Origin: Streptomyces sp. BA2
GTDB taxonomy: Bacteria; Actinomycetota; Actinomycetes; Streptomycetales; Streptomycetaceae
Assembly: GCF_009769735.1 (NCBI RefSeq)
Contig: NZ_WSRO01000002.1
Location: 186,001-250,000 of the forward strand
Direction: 5' to 3'
DNA length: 64,000 bases
The notes beneath the pieces are model-generated. The model did not search any database and was not told where the DNA came from. It was given only the letters and a program-made list of their open reading frames with translations. The stretch's first letter is position 1, and every line of letters begins with the position of its first letter. The translations under genes and the position numbers were made by a program. Positions 55,058-63,950 of the stretch are shown here, in pieces.

Positions 55058-55687
55058 ATGTCTGCTCGAAATCAACCCCGAAGCCAGGGGGGCCGCCCCC
55101 GGGACAGTCGCGTCGATGACGCCATCGCCTCCGCCGTGCTGGAGCTGCTGACCGATGTGGGGTACGCGCGGCTCACGATGGGCGAGGTGGCAGCGCGTGC
55201 CGGCGTGGGCAAGGCGGCGATCTACCGGCGCCACGCCACCAAGCAAGAAATGATCTTTGACGTCCTCACCCCGGGCCAGTTCCTGGCCGTGGCACCCGAC
55301 CACGGATCGCTCCGCGCCGACCTGGCCGCCGTGCTCGCCGAGATCGCGGACAGCATGACCTCACCACCGCCGGGGACGATTCCCGGCCTGCTGGCCGACA
55401 TCCACGCCGACTCCGCACTGCTCGAACGGTTCGACGCGAAGTACCTCGGCGTCCAGCGCCGGACCCTCACCGAGATCCTGGACCGCGCCGTGGCACGCGG
55501 GGAGCTCACCATCCGCCCCGACCCGGCCATCCTCAACGCCCTGCTGGTCGGCCCCATCTTCGCCTGGTTGTTCCTGCTGTCCGGATCCCCCGACCAACTC
55601 CCCGCACTTCTCGACGCGGTACTCGCCCTCACCAGCACCGAGCCCCCTGCCACCCCAGACGACTCCGGCAGTGAGGTGGCGCCGTAA
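55058..55687 (+). CDS. TetR-family regulator
   Basis: A 209-residue TetR-type repressor. The helix-turn-helix (about 15-65) has AIASAVLELLTDVGYARLTMG, EVAARAGVGKAAIYRRHATKQEM. The C-terminal domain is of the TetR_C type with FDAKYLGVQRRTLTEILDRAV. It is divergent from the DUF2867 gene and should control it and itself. A hairpin overlaps its stop. Confidence 0.9.
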   Translation: MSARNQPRSQGGRPRDSRVDDAIASAVLELLTDVGYARLTMGEVAARAGVGKAAIYRRHATKQEMIFDVLTPGQFLAVAPDHGSLRADLAAVLAEIADSMTSPPPGTIPGLLADIHADSALLERFDAKYLGVQRRTLTEILDRAVARGELTIRPDPAILNALLVGPIFAWLFLLSGSPDQLPALLDAVLALTSTEPPATPDDSGSEVAP

Positions 55688-55712
55688 CGAAAACGCCACG
55701 TCGCGCCACCTC
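55673..55712 (+). terminator. Hairpin overlapping the TetR stop codon
   Basis: GAGGTGGCGC (55673-55682) and its exact complement (55703-55712) enclose a 20-base loop that includes the TAA stop. Confidence 0.5.
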
Positions 55713-55843
55713 TTCCGCCCCGTAGAAATATCTACCAGCATGAGCATGGCGAATCGGGCCAGAACATGGGAATTCGCGCATTCTTGCGGTCTGTCGAGGG
55801 GGTCAGATCTGGCAGCAAGACATCAGCCATGGTGGAGGAGCGC

Positions 55844-56404
55844 ATGAGAAGTCACGCGAAACGAGCAGTCGAGTGGCTTGCCGCCGCTGCGACGGACCCC
55901 CGGGCGTGCAAGAGAGCTTGGCACGCGGAGAACGGGACCGCGGTGCTGTCATCCGGACGGTTTTGGGATGTGCTGAGTGTGCCGGAGGAGTTGGGCCTTT
56001 TCGCCCTGGACGTTCTGTTGCGCACCCCGCTGCAGGAACCCGGCCCCACGCTTGCGGACTTCGCCGCCCACCGGGTGGGCTTCTTCCTGCCCCCGGATCC
56101 CGAAAGCCGCTGGGTCGGCTCCGGTATCCGTTACGCGGGCAAGGACGCGTGGATTGCCGTACCGGCCCCCCATCGGGCAACGGGCCCCTTGCGGTGGCTC
56201 GTTCCTCCCGACGGCAGCGGCACCCTGTTCTCCCCCGCCACCGTGGAACTGGCGCTCCAACAGGCCACCGGGATACTGGCCGCCCTCCTCGAGCCCGCCG
56301 CACCCCCTGACCCCGGCAAGACGACCGCTGTCATCGGGACCCATCGCGGCCGACTCGCGCCGCGCGGAACGAGCGCCCTGGACACCGGCGGAAGGCTGGA
56401 GTGA
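55844..56404 (+). CDS. Conserved hypothetical protein
   Basis: A 186-residue protein starting MRSHAKRAVEWLAAAATDP, with a GGAGGAG ribosome site just upstream; a longer frame to 55766 lacks one. It contains CKRAWHAENGTAVLSSGRFW, then LADFAAHRVGFFLPPDPESRW and WLVPPDGSGTLFSPATVELA. Conserved Streptomyces proteins of this layout resemble the N-terminal part of prim-pol-like or bifunctional DNA primase/polymerase proteins, but I see no clear catalytic triad. Treat as unknown. Confidence 0.6.
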   Translation: MRSHAKRAVEWLAAAATDPRACKRAWHAENGTAVLSSGRFWDVLSVPEELGLFALDVLLRTPLQEPGPTLADFAAHRVGFFLPPDPESRWVGSGIRYAGKDAWIAVPAPHRATGPLRWLVPPDGSGTLFSPATVELALQQATGILAALLEPAAPPDPGKTTAVIGTHRGRLAPRGTSALDTGGRLE

Positions 56405-56427
56405 TCACGTCCGTCGGTGCGGATTCG

Positions 56428-56712
56428 TCAACTGACGGGATCCGCACCGGCCTGAGAGGCGCCCACACGTTCCCCCCGCCCCGCGCCGACCCCGGCGCCC
56501 ACGTCGCCTCGCCCTGCCTTGGGCGGCATGGTGAGGGCACTCCACTGCGCATCGCGCCATCCGGGCACCATCCGCCCCCTGGCCCACCACTCGGCCACCA
56601 AGGCGGAGTAGATCGGCGGGTTCGCCCCGTACGCATCGGCGAGTTCGACGTACGCCGGATCGTGCCCCTCCTGGTCCAGGAGACACCCGGTCGTGGTGGA
56701 AGTGCTGTCCAT
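56428..56712 (-). CDS. Small hypothetical protein
   Basis: A 94-residue frame whose first 65 residues look like real protein (DQEGHDPAYVELADAYGANP, YSALVAEWWARGRMVPGWRD), followed by a Gly/Ala-rich tail. No strong ribosome site is seen before the ATG at 56712. No known domain. It is convergent with the preceding conserved hypothetical gene. Confidence 0.45.
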   Translation of the reverse strand: MDSTSTTTGCLLDQEGHDPAYVELADAYGANPPIYSALVAEWWARGRMVPGWRDAQWSALTMPPKAGRGDVGAGVGAGRGERVGASQAGADPVS

Positions 56713-57168
56713 GCCACTGCAACACGGGCCGGCACACCGGCGGTACGCCCACGCTCGCCGATGACCCCGGATCGAGTGAGCATGCCCCCTCGATCGGGGC
56801 CATGTACTTGTCGGATAAGACCTCTACTGCTTTCGACCGTACGGCTGGCTCCTACGGGGACGACCCCGCCCCCGCACGCGGTGCTCCTCGCCTGCCCAGC
56901 CCTGCCCCCCGCGCATGCAGAGACGTTGCGCCCGCGCCCCGAGAGGCTCAAATGATCACCGTCAAGAGGTGGGTTGAGGGCATACGGGTATGGCGTCGAT
57001 GCTGCCCGAGGCGATGCTCGCCGAGCCGGAGCCGGCCTGCACTGCGGGCGAGCCGGGCGGGAGAGCCGGGCAGGCGGGCCGAAGTGGGACGAGTTCCGGG
57101 CATGGAACTTTATGACCCCCGCGCCCCCTGGCGGACCGCTGCCCCCCCTTACCGTGCGTTTTCGGCGC
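56713..57168. other. Intergenic; nothing recognised
   Basis: About 450 bases with no intact gene, palindrome or domain similarity. Near 56950 an ATG with AGAGGC upstream opens only a short unconvincing frame. Confidence 0.4.
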
Positions 57169-57753
57169 TCAGTTGAAGATGTCCACGATGTCCAGCCTGG
57201 AGCCGTCCGTGGCGGGGCGGTGCCGTAACGGGAGCGGATCCGGGTAGGTCTCCGCTGCGGCCCTCGCGCGGACGATGTCCGGCCCGCCGCACGCCGCGAC
57301 CGCGAAAGCGCCGAAAACCTTGGCGAACGCGGCCGGGTCGCGGAACTCCACGCCGATCGCCCGGCCGTCCCGCAGCGGCATCCACACCACCCGGTCGAAC
57401 CGTGGCCATTCCAGCACCGGCTGGTCGTCCGCGGTCGACCGCCCCTCCAGCCACAACCGCGCCACGTGCAGCAGGTTCACCTTTTCCATCGGCAGCCGCT
57501 TGCGCCGCAGCCGCATTTCACGCTCCGTCAGCGCGAACCGCTGGTCCTTCTTCGAGTACCAGACGATGCCGACCCCGAACGGCGCCCACAGCAGGATCCC
57601 GATCATCGGCCAGACCAAGGCATTGCCCCATGACCGGACCAGCCCGCCGTCCAGCACGTACAGGACCCCGAAGACCAGAACCCACTTCGCCGTCATCCGC
57701 CAGAACCCGCTGCCTTGCCGGTACAGGACCCGCCGCTTCCCCGTCATCGCCAT
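57169..57753 (-). CDS. Hypothetical protein with two membrane segments
   Basis: A 194-residue protein. Two hydrophobic segments (about 23-40, WVLVFGVLYVLDGG, and 47-65, WPMIGILLWAPFGVGIVWY) form a hairpin, and the remaining 130 residues are a PH-like cytoplasmic domain with LTEREMRLRRKRLPMEKV and WMPLRDGRAIGVEFRDPAAF. This arrangement is typical of small actinobacterial membrane proteins of unknown function. It stands alone. Confidence 0.65.
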   Translation of the reverse strand: MAMTGKRRVLYRQGSGFWRMTAKWVLVFGVLYVLDGGLVRSWGNALVWPMIGILLWAPFGVGIVWYSKKDQRFALTEREMRLRRKRLPMEKVNLLHVARLWLEGRSTADDQPVLEWPRFDRVVWMPLRDGRAIGVEFRDPAAFAKVFGAFAVAACGGPDIVRARAAAETYPDPLPLRHRPATDGSRLDIVDIFN

Positions 57754-58038
57754 GCCCGCACGCTATCCGCCGCCCCCCAACTCACCGCAGGCCCCCGTCG
57801 GGTACAGCCGGGGCGGGCGGCGTCACCGATGCCACTGCCAGCCTGAGCGTGAGCCAGCTGGCGGGGACTACGGCGGGAGGTGCCGCCAGCGGGTCACACC
57901 CGACACCCGAGCCGAAACCCAACTCCTTCGGCAGCGATGCGATCCCTGTGCACCGACACCGCCACCGCGTGGGTACTCGAAGGCCACCGCGGCGCAACGC
58001 CGCACGGGAGCGACGCGGCGGGTTACAAGGCGAACAGC

Positions 58039-58344
58039 TTACGAGGCGAACAGCGCGGCCCGGGCGACAGGCCGGACCGACCGGTCCTCGCCAGCGCGCT
58101 CCGGCTGGTTGATTTCGGCCCAGACCGTGTCAAGGGACAACCCGAGGATGTCGGCGATCGCGGCGATGGTCGGAAAGGCGGGGGTGGCCACGCGGCCGGA
58201 TTCGATCTTTCGGAGTGTCTCCGGCGAGATGCCCGCGGCGAGCGCGACGTCGAGCATCGAGCGGCGGCCCCGGGCCTGGCGGAGCAGGGCACCGAGGCGC
58301 TGTCCGCGTTCGACCTCGGCGGGAGTGAGCGGCAACCTGACCAT
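58039..58344 (-). CDS. XRE-family helix-turn-helix regulator
   Basis: A 101-residue single-domain regulator. The HTH (about 14-72) has LGALLRQARGRRSMLDVALA, AGISPETLRKIESGRVATPA and IAAIADILGLSLDTVW. It is divergent from a methionine aminopeptidase gene; 64 bases separate the two starts and contain two direct repeats that are its likely binding sites. XRE/aminopeptidase pairs of this kind recur in Streptomyces. Confidence 0.88.
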   Translation of the reverse strand: MVRLPLTPAEVERGQRLGALLRQARGRRSMLDVALAAGISPETLRKIESGRVATPAFPTIAAIADILGLSLDTVWAEINQPERAGEDRSVRPVARAALFAS

Positions 58345-58360
58345 GTAGCCATTCTAATAC

Positions 58361-58385
58361 CGGTACAGTTAGAACGGTATAGTTA
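58361..58385. promoter_or_regulatory. Direct repeats between XRE and aminopeptidase genes
   Basis: CGGTACAGTTA (58361-58371) and CGGTATAGTTA (58375-58385) are 14 bases apart start to start, in locally AT-rich DNA. They overlap the probable divergent promoters and fit dimer binding by the XRE protein. Confidence 0.6.
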
Positions 58386-58408
58386 TTGGAAGCGCGTGAG
58401 AGGCCCCC

Positions 58409-59185
58409 ATGATTGAGATCCTGAACTCCACCCGGCTCGAGCGGGCGAAGGACACCGGAGCGCTGGTCGGCGACATCCTGCACACGCTGAAGCAGCGCAG
58501 CACGGCCGGCACGAACCTTCTGGACATCGACCAGTGGGCCAAGGAAATGATCACTGAGGCGGGCGCACAGTCCTGCTACGTCGACTACGCGCCGTCCTTC
58601 GGTCGCGGCCCCTTCGGCCACTACATCTGCACGGCCGTCAACGACGCCGTGCTCCACGGCCGGCCCCACAACTACACGCTGGCCGACGGCGACCTGCTGA
58701 CCCTCGACCTGGCTGTCTCCACGCGCGGAGTGGCCGCGGATGCCGCGATCAGCTTCCTCGTGGGCAAGGCCCGGCCGGCGGAGAGCGTCGCGATGATCGA
58801 GACGACCGAACGCGCACTGGCCGCGGGCATTGCAGCCGCCAAGCCAGGGGCACGCATCGGCGACCTCTCCCACGCCATCGGTACGGTCCTCAGCGAGGCC
58901 GGCTACCCGATCAACCTTGAGTTCGGCGGTCACGGCATCGGCTCGACCATGCATCAGGACCCACACGTCGCGAACAACGGACGGCCCGGCCGGGGCTACA
59001 AGCTCCGCCCTGGACTGCTCCTGGCCTTGGAGCCCTGGGTCATGGCCGACACCGCCACGCTCGTCACCGACGCCGACGGCTGGACGTTGCGCAGCGCAAC
59101 GGGCTGCCGGACGGCACACAGCGAGCACACCATCGCCATCACTGACGACGGAGCCGAAATCCTCACTCTGCCCACGCAGGCGTAG
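58409..59185 (+). CDS. map: Type I methionine aminopeptidase, accessory copy
   Basis: A 258-residue metallo-aminopeptidase that removes the initiator Met. The metal ligands of the family are in place: Asp in LLTLDLAVST, Asp in VAADAAISF, His in GGHGIGSTMHQDP, Glu in LLALEPWVM and Glu in SEHTIAI. ATG 58409 lies after GAGAGGCC. Streptomyces have housekeeping map genes elsewhere; this one is paired with its own XRE regulator. A spare, regulated copy could serve as a back-up when the main enzyme is inhibited; this is inference. Confidence 0.9.
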   Translation: MIEILNSTRLERAKDTGALVGDILHTLKQRSTAGTNLLDIDQWAKEMITEAGAQSCYVDYAPSFGRGPFGHYICTAVNDAVLHGRPHNYTLADGDLLTLDLAVSTRGVAADAAISFLVGKARPAESVAMIETTERALAAGIAAAKPGARIGDLSHAIGTVLSEAGYPINLEFGGHGIGSTMHQDPHVANNGRPGRGYKLRPGLLLALEPWVMADTATLVTDADGWTLRSATGCRTAHSEHTIAITDDGAEILTLPTQA

Positions 59186-59549
59186 CCACGAGGCGCCACG
59201 CCCGCAGTACCGCTGCAGGCGGCGGCATGAGGTACGGCGCCCCTCGGCTCACGCGCGCCTAGCCACTGGTCCTAGCGGAGGTCCAGCATGCCTTTGCTCA
59301 TGCGGCATGTTTGCAGGCAGCACTGACAACTGGCCTTCTTCTTCGTGGCCTTCGCCTGAGACTCCGCCCCGAGACTTCTGAGGTTTGTCGTTGGTTCGGG
59401 GGTGTTGCGGGGGTGGCTTCGCGATCGCGACTATCGGCCGACGTCGACTTCGAGGAGGTAACGGCCTCCGAGGGGATGCTTGACGCTTCCGGTGGGCTGC
59501 CGCCCGCGCAGCCCACGGCGAGGCCGCGGGCACCCGAGCCCTGATCGAG
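59186..59549. other. Intergenic, likely mobile-element debris
   Basis: About 360 bases between the aminopeptidase gene and the IS21 remnant. No gene recognised; the last 20-30 bases read in frame into the IstA remnant. Confidence 0.35.
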
Positions 59550-60185
59550 GTGCTGCTGCTGGCCCGGCACATGGAGCACGACCACGTCGTCAACGGTCTC
59601 GCGGCCGCCCACCGGGCCGGGGCACTGACCGCGGACGCGGACGCGCTGGAGTGCGATGCCAAGCCCAGTATCGACCCGGCCACGGTCAACACACTGGCCA
59701 CCTGCGACTGGGTCAAGGAGGGCGAGCCGCTCTGCCTGATCGGCGACTCCGGCACCGGCAAGTCCCACCTGCTGATCGCGTTGGGGACCGAGGCCGCCAT
59801 GCTCGGCTACCGCGTCCGCTACGTGCTGGCCACGAAGCTGGTCAACGAACTGGTCAAAGCCGCCGACGAGAAGCAGCTGTCGAAGACCATCGCCCGCTAC
59901 GGACGCGTCGACCTACTCGCGATCGATGAACTCGGCTACATGGAACTCGACCGGCGCGGAGCCGAGTTGCTGTTCCAGGTGCTGACGGAGCGGGAAGAGA
60001 AGAACAGCGTCGCGATTGCTTCCAACGAGTCGTTTTCCGGGTGGACGAAGACGTTCACAGATCCGCGGCTCTGCGCGGCCATCGTCGACCGGCTCACCTT
60101 CAACGGCGCGATCATCCAGACTGGCACCGAGTCCTACCGGCTCGCCCACACGAAGGCGGTGGCCGAGCGCGCCGAAGCCAGCTGA
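59550..60185 (+). mobile_element. istB: IS21-family remnant: IstA tail fused to most of IstB
   Basis: The first 35 residues (LLARHMEHDHVVNGLAAAHR, AGALTADADALE) are the end of the IstA transposase. They run directly into IstB from NIDPATVNTLATCDWVK-like sequence onward: the P-loop GDSGTGKSHL, DLLAIDELGYMELDRRG and AIASNESFSGW, ending EASYRLAHTKA-like sequence. The N-terminal third of IstB and nearly all of IstA are missing, so one deletion has fused the two. The ATPase core looks intact, but the element cannot transpose by itself. Confidence 0.82.
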
Positions 60186-60417
60186 CCGGCCGCCGCGCGG
60201 GAGACCCTCCCGGCAGCGGCCCCGAACTCAGCCTTCTCGCTATGGGCTGACAAGTTGTGCGGGATCTCTCGGGAGACGGCCTGTCGGGCAGGCCCGGGTG
60301 GGTCTGCCCGACGGTGTGCAGTGTGTGACACCCTGCCCGAGCTTTCGGGTGAGGGTGGTGCCTGTGGTGTGGCTAGGCGGCCGGCTTACGGATGCTCAGC
60401 GATGCCTGGCCCGCCGG

Positions 60418-60723
60418 TCAGTCGATGCCGTCGACAATGCGGAAGTCGCGCTCGACGCCGTCGGGGAGGGCCACCAGCGCCTTCTGGTATGCCTCACTCT
60501 CGTATGCCGCGACGGCCTGTTCAAAGCTGTCGAACTCGATCAGAACGACGCGTTGCGTGATTCCGGCCTCGTGGGCGACAACTCGACCGCCACTGGACGG
60601 GATCCGGGACAGGACGCGCCCGCCCCCAGCCTGGACAGCCGGACCGGCCAGCTTGTCGTAGGCAGTCAGCCTCTCAGGGTCGGAAATGGCGGGGTAGACA
60701 CTGACCCAGTAGCCCTTAGCCAT
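60418..60723 (-). CDS. DUF1330 family protein
   Basis: A 101-residue ferredoxin-like-fold protein of the DUF1330 type: MAKGYWVSVYPAISDPERL, then VVAHEAG, VLIEFDSFEQAVAAYESEAY and the terminal RDFRIVDGI. ATG 60723 has a perfect AGGAGG 5 bases upstream. It is divergent from a LysR regulator and likely under its control. Biochemical role unknown. Confidence 0.88.
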   Translation of the reverse strand: MAKGYWVSVYPAISDPERLTAYDKLAGPAVQAGGGRVLSRIPSSGGRVVAHEAGITQRVVLIEFDSFEQAVAAYESEAYQKALVALPDGVERDFRIVDGID

Positions 60724-60773
60724 GGAAACCTCCTGTGTTCGGCCGGACACGTCCGACTTCGAATTGACACTCA

Positions 60774-60785
60774 GATCGATCGATC
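60774..60785. promoter_or_regulatory. GATCGATCGATC palindrome between DUF1330 and LysR genes
   Basis: A 12-nt perfect palindrome in the divergent region, just after TTGACA (60764-60769). It could be part of the LysR binding region; no clear T-n11-A box was identified. Confidence 0.35.
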
Positions 60786-60910
60786 CCGGCGACGGGCACT
60801 GAGGTCAGTTGAAGCGTCATATGCGCAGGTTAGGGCTTGACGTGGAGTCAGGGGAAAGACCGATACGGGATAGACTCAGAACGGATCGTTATCAATCGGC
60901 AGGGGGGCAC

Positions 60911-61813
60911 GTGGCGCCGGATACGGTGAGCCTGCGGTACTTCCTGGTGCTGGCGCAGGAGTTGAACTTCACCCGCGCGGCCGCACGCATCGGTATCGCA
61001 CAGCCCGCACTCAGCGCCCGGATGCGCCGATTGGAGGCGGAACTCGGTACGGCCCTGCTGGTTCGAGACACGCGTAGCGTCGTATTGACCACGGCCGGTG
61101 CGGCTTTGGCGGAGTCCGCGCCGCCCTCGCTGGCGGCGCTGGACCGGGCATGGGACACCGCCCGGAGCGCGGCGGCCGGTGAACTGGGCACGCTGCGCAT
61201 CGGATACAGCCTCAGCACTGGGGCCGAGACGGCACCGGCCCTGGTGGACAGGCTGATTCGCGGCAACAGCGGACTCGAGGTCGGCGCGGTCCCGATGGCG
61301 ACACCGGAGATCTCCCCCGCGGTCGCCGACGGCCGCATCGATGCCGGGATCACCCGCGGTGAACAGCCGGGCCGTGGCGTGCACCGGTTCCTGCTGCGGC
61401 GTGCGCGCATCGGGGTCCAGCTGGCGCAGCACCATCCGCTGGCCGAACACCCGGAGATCGAGATCGCCGAGGCGGCCGCGTATCCGCTGCGCCTCCCGGA
61501 CCGTGCGGCCAACCCCGTGATCCACGATCAGCTGTCCGCACTGTTCCGAGACACCCGACCACACCCCCGATTCCACACGCCCGCAGTCTCTTTCGACATG
61601 TCTCAGCGCGACCTGCGCGACGGGGTCACCCTCGCCCCGGCCGGAGAAGCCGCGGCCACGGCACAACCGGCCGGTCTCACCTGGCGACCGCTGCGAGGCG
61701 CGCCCAGCCTGACGATCCACCTGGTCCTCCCACGCGAGCAGTCGCCGCTGCACCGCCGCATCCGTGCCGTCGCCAAAACCCTGGCGCACGAGCTGCACTG
61801 GCTGCCGGACTGA
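60911..61813 (+). CDS. LysR-family transcriptional regulator
   Basis: A 300-residue LysR regulator. The winged HTH (about 5-62) has LRYFLVLAQELNFTRAAARI, AQPALSARMRRLEAELG and VLTTAGAAL. The effector domain (about 90-295) follows. GTG 60911 is chosen because AGGGGGG precedes it and the HTH begins directly after; the frame opens earlier without similarity. It is divergent from the DUF1330 gene. Confidence 0.9.
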   Translation: MAPDTVSLRYFLVLAQELNFTRAAARIGIAQPALSARMRRLEAELGTALLVRDTRSVVLTTAGAALAESAPPSLAALDRAWDTARSAAAGELGTLRIGYSLSTGAETAPALVDRLIRGNSGLEVGAVPMATPEISPAVADGRIDAGITRGEQPGRGVHRFLLRRARIGVQLAQHHPLAEHPEIEIAEAAAYPLRLPDRAANPVIHDQLSALFRDTRPHPRFHTPAVSFDMSQRDLRDGVTLAPAGEAAATAQPAGLTWRPLRGAPSLTIHLVLPREQSPLHRRIRAVAKTLAHELHWLPD

Positions 61814-61972
61814 CGCGCAAGAGGTCAAGCGAGACGGACGCCTGCGGTGGCGAGGCCAAAGGCCTTGCGCCCGGCGGACTTCGCGGTGATGACGACGGCG
61901 GTCTTGCTGAATGTCCGACACGACCTCACTACGCCGGCGGATCAGCATCCGATGATGGCCCCAGGGCCAAGC

Positions 61973-62296
61973 ATGGCGACGTACCACCCCCATCGCGACC
62001 AGCTCCTCGTCGAAGATGTTCTGGCCGCCCTCGGTCGCCCCGTCCGAATTGGCATCGTGCGCGAACTCGCCGCCTCGAAGGGAGAGCGCACCTGCGGCAG
62101 CCTTCCCATGAACGTCACCAAAGCCACCGCCACCTTCCACTGGCGCGTGCTGCGCGAAGCCGGCGTGACCCGCGAACACAAGGTCGGCCGCTACAAGTCC
62201 GTTGATCTGCGCCTCGAAGACCTCGACGCCCGCTTTCCCGGACTCCTTGACGCCGTCCTCGCCGCCACGCTGCCCACACTTGACCCCACTGCCTGA
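61973..62296 (+). CDS. ArsR-family winged-helix regulator
   Basis: A 107-residue regulator of the ArsR type: LLVEDVLAALGRPVRIGIVR, then the recognition helix in NVTKATATFHWRVLREAGVT and the wing REHKVGRYKSVDLR, ending in the ARFPGLLDAVLA helix common in actinobacterial members. There are no metal-binding Cys pairs, so it is not a metal sensor of the classical type. The start at 61973 is the first Met before the conserved helix; ATGs at 61952 and 61955 are alternatives. It stands alone; its target is unknown. Confidence 0.8.
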   Translation: MATYHPHRDQLLVEDVLAALGRPVRIGIVRELAASKGERTCGSLPMNVTKATATFHWRVLREAGVTREHKVGRYKSVDLRLEDLDARFPGLLDAVLAATLPTLDPTA

Positions 62297-62418
62297 GGCT
62301 GACCTCGACGCTCGATGACCATGGCGCTCCTATCGCCGCACCCGCACCCGCACCCGAGCCGAAGCAACCGCCAAGGCCAGCTGGCACCTGCCGGTTCCGA
62401 CTCGACGGCCCGCCGCCC

Positions 62419-62919
62419 TCACGAGCGGCGGGCCGCCGCGCCTCCCTTGCCCTGACGACGGTGTGCTGCCGCGTCCCGGATCTCCTCGGTGGCCGCCCGG
62501 AAAGCAGGGGCGGCGTGAGCGAAGTAGTCGAAGAGAACGGCGCGTTGGTCGGGCGTGTACCGACTGAGAACCTCGGCGATCTGGCGCCGGGCAGGCCCGA
62601 CCACCTTCTCAATACGGTCGAGGGAGTCGGCCACCGGCTCGACGATGACCTTGCGTCGATCATCCGGATCGGCAACCCGGCGGGCGAATCCGGCTCGCTC
62701 CAGCCGGTCGATCAGGCGAGTGGTCGCCCCGGTGGTGAGACCGGTACGCGCGGCCAGTTCTCCCGAGGTGAGCGTGCCCTCCAACGCGATCTGGCTGAGC
62801 GCATACCACTCGGAGGCGCTGAGCCCCACCGCTTCCGCCCCGGCCATGCCGTGGAGTCCCACAGCGTCGAGGTACTGACGGAAGACCAAGTGCTCGCCTG
62901 CCGGCGTCGGGTCTGCCAT
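62419..62919 (-). CDS. MarR-family transcriptional regulator
   Basis: A 166-residue MarR-type regulator: SASEWYALSQIALEGTLTSG, ELAARTGLTTGATTRLIDRL with the recognition helix, and the wing FARRVADPDDRRKVIVEPV. ATG 62919 is used (AGGGAC close upstream); an in-frame ATG at 62952 lies within the operator-like DNA and is less likely. It is divergent from the SnoaL-like gene at 63011 across TGCA-rich palindromic DNA. Confidence 0.88.
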   Translation of the reverse strand: MADPTPAGEHLVFRQYLDAVGLHGMAGAEAVGLSASEWYALSQIALEGTLTSGELAARTGLTTGATTRLIDRLERAGFARRVADPDDRRKVIVEPVADSLDRIEKVVGPARRQIAEVLSRYTPDQRAVLFDYFAHAAPAFRAATEEIRDAAAHRRQGKGGAAARRS

Positions 62920-62947
62920 GTCCCTGGGTGCCCCTTGCATAGTTAGC

Positions 62948-62985
62948 TGCATGCATGCAGATAATGCATACCTGCAATACCTGCA
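62948..62985. promoter_or_regulatory. TGCA-rich palindromic operator region of the MarR gene
   Basis: TGCATGCATGCA (62948-62959) is a perfect palindrome, followed by TGCA at 62965, 62973 and 62982. The spacing of eight to nine bases and the place between divergent genes suggest MarR binding. Confidence 0.6.
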
Positions 62986-63010
62986 TCAGTGCAACCACCT
63001 GGAGAATTTC

Positions 63011-63460
63011 ATGCCCACCACGGACGACCGGAATGCCGTCACCACGGTGATCGCCTCACTCGTCGACGCCTGGCGACGCCACGACGCCGACGCGTACGGT
63101 GCGCACTTCACACAGGACGCCACCTACGTCACCTTCGTCGGCACGTACTACCAGGGCCGTCGCGACATCATCGACAGCCACCGGACGCTGTTCGCCAAAT
63201 TCCTCAAGGGCACACAGCTCGCCGACGAGATCCTGGACATCCGCTTCTACGGGCCAGACACCGCCGTGATCACCGGCCGCGGCGACAGCTACAAGGGCAG
63301 CAAGCCGAAGAAGCTGACCAAGGTCCAGACCTACACCCTGGTCCGGGAGCCGGACGGCCAGTGGCGCATCGCGGCCTTCCACAACACCAAGCGCAAGCCG
63401 CTTATGGAGGCCATCTCCTTCAAGGCCGCCCCCGCTCTCGTCCCGGCATCCCAGAAGTGA
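63011..63460 (+). CDS. SgcJ/EcaC-type SnoaL-like protein
   Basis: A 149-residue NTF2-like protein. The helix VTTVIASLVDAWRRHDADAY, then FTQDATYVTFVGTYYQGRRD and ADEILDIRFYGPDTAVITGR fit the SgcJ/EcaC group, small proteins often annotated as oxidoreductases but more likely ligand-binding or isomerase-like. ATG 63011 follows TGGAGA. The MarR regulator faces it and should control it. Its substrate is unknown. Confidence 0.82.
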   Translation: MPTTDDRNAVTTVIASLVDAWRRHDADAYGAHFTQDATYVTFVGTYYQGRRDIIDSHRTLFAKFLKGTQLADEILDIRFYGPDTAVITGRGDSYKGSKPKKLTKVQTYTLVREPDGQWRIAAFHNTKRKPLMEAISFKAAPALVPASQK

Positions 63461-63950
63461 CCGGTGAAGCTGGCCCCGCATCGGCGCATGGGCAGGCGCC
63501 AGCACACTCACACCGCACTTCTCAACCACTGCCCCATCAACCGACAGCGCGCAGCGCCACCACGCAAGGGATACCCCGGACGGTGGGGCGTCCCACGCAG
63601 CGACGTCATTTTTCATGAACATTCACGCCGCCGCTGACCGTCACATGCCTCTCGAGCCGGTGGAGAAACGCTGTCGCCTGAAGTGAACGAAGCCACCGCC
63701 ATCGTCCTCTGTGTCAATGCGAGGTCGATCATCGCGGGGAACCAGAGCCAGGAGCGGGATGTCTTGCGGGATGCCTTGCGGGAGGCACCGAGAGGAAGTG
63801 TCCCGCAAGGCGATCGCGGCCCTCGCCAGGGCGGATGGTAGATCTCAGTCGCCCGGCCACGGCCATTTCCCGCGCCGTGCCGTGCCCTGATGGTGTCCGC
63901 GGCAACAGCAGTATCGCGGTCTGCGCCACTCATCTCCCGGTACGACACAG
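63461..63950. other. Region without a recognised gene
   Basis: About 490 bases. Short open frames exist on both strands, none with a family or a ribosome site. Near 63762-63783 TTGCGGGA occurs twice as a direct repeat, and TCCCGCAA occurs at about 63799, which may be small hairpin-forming debris. Confidence 0.35.
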
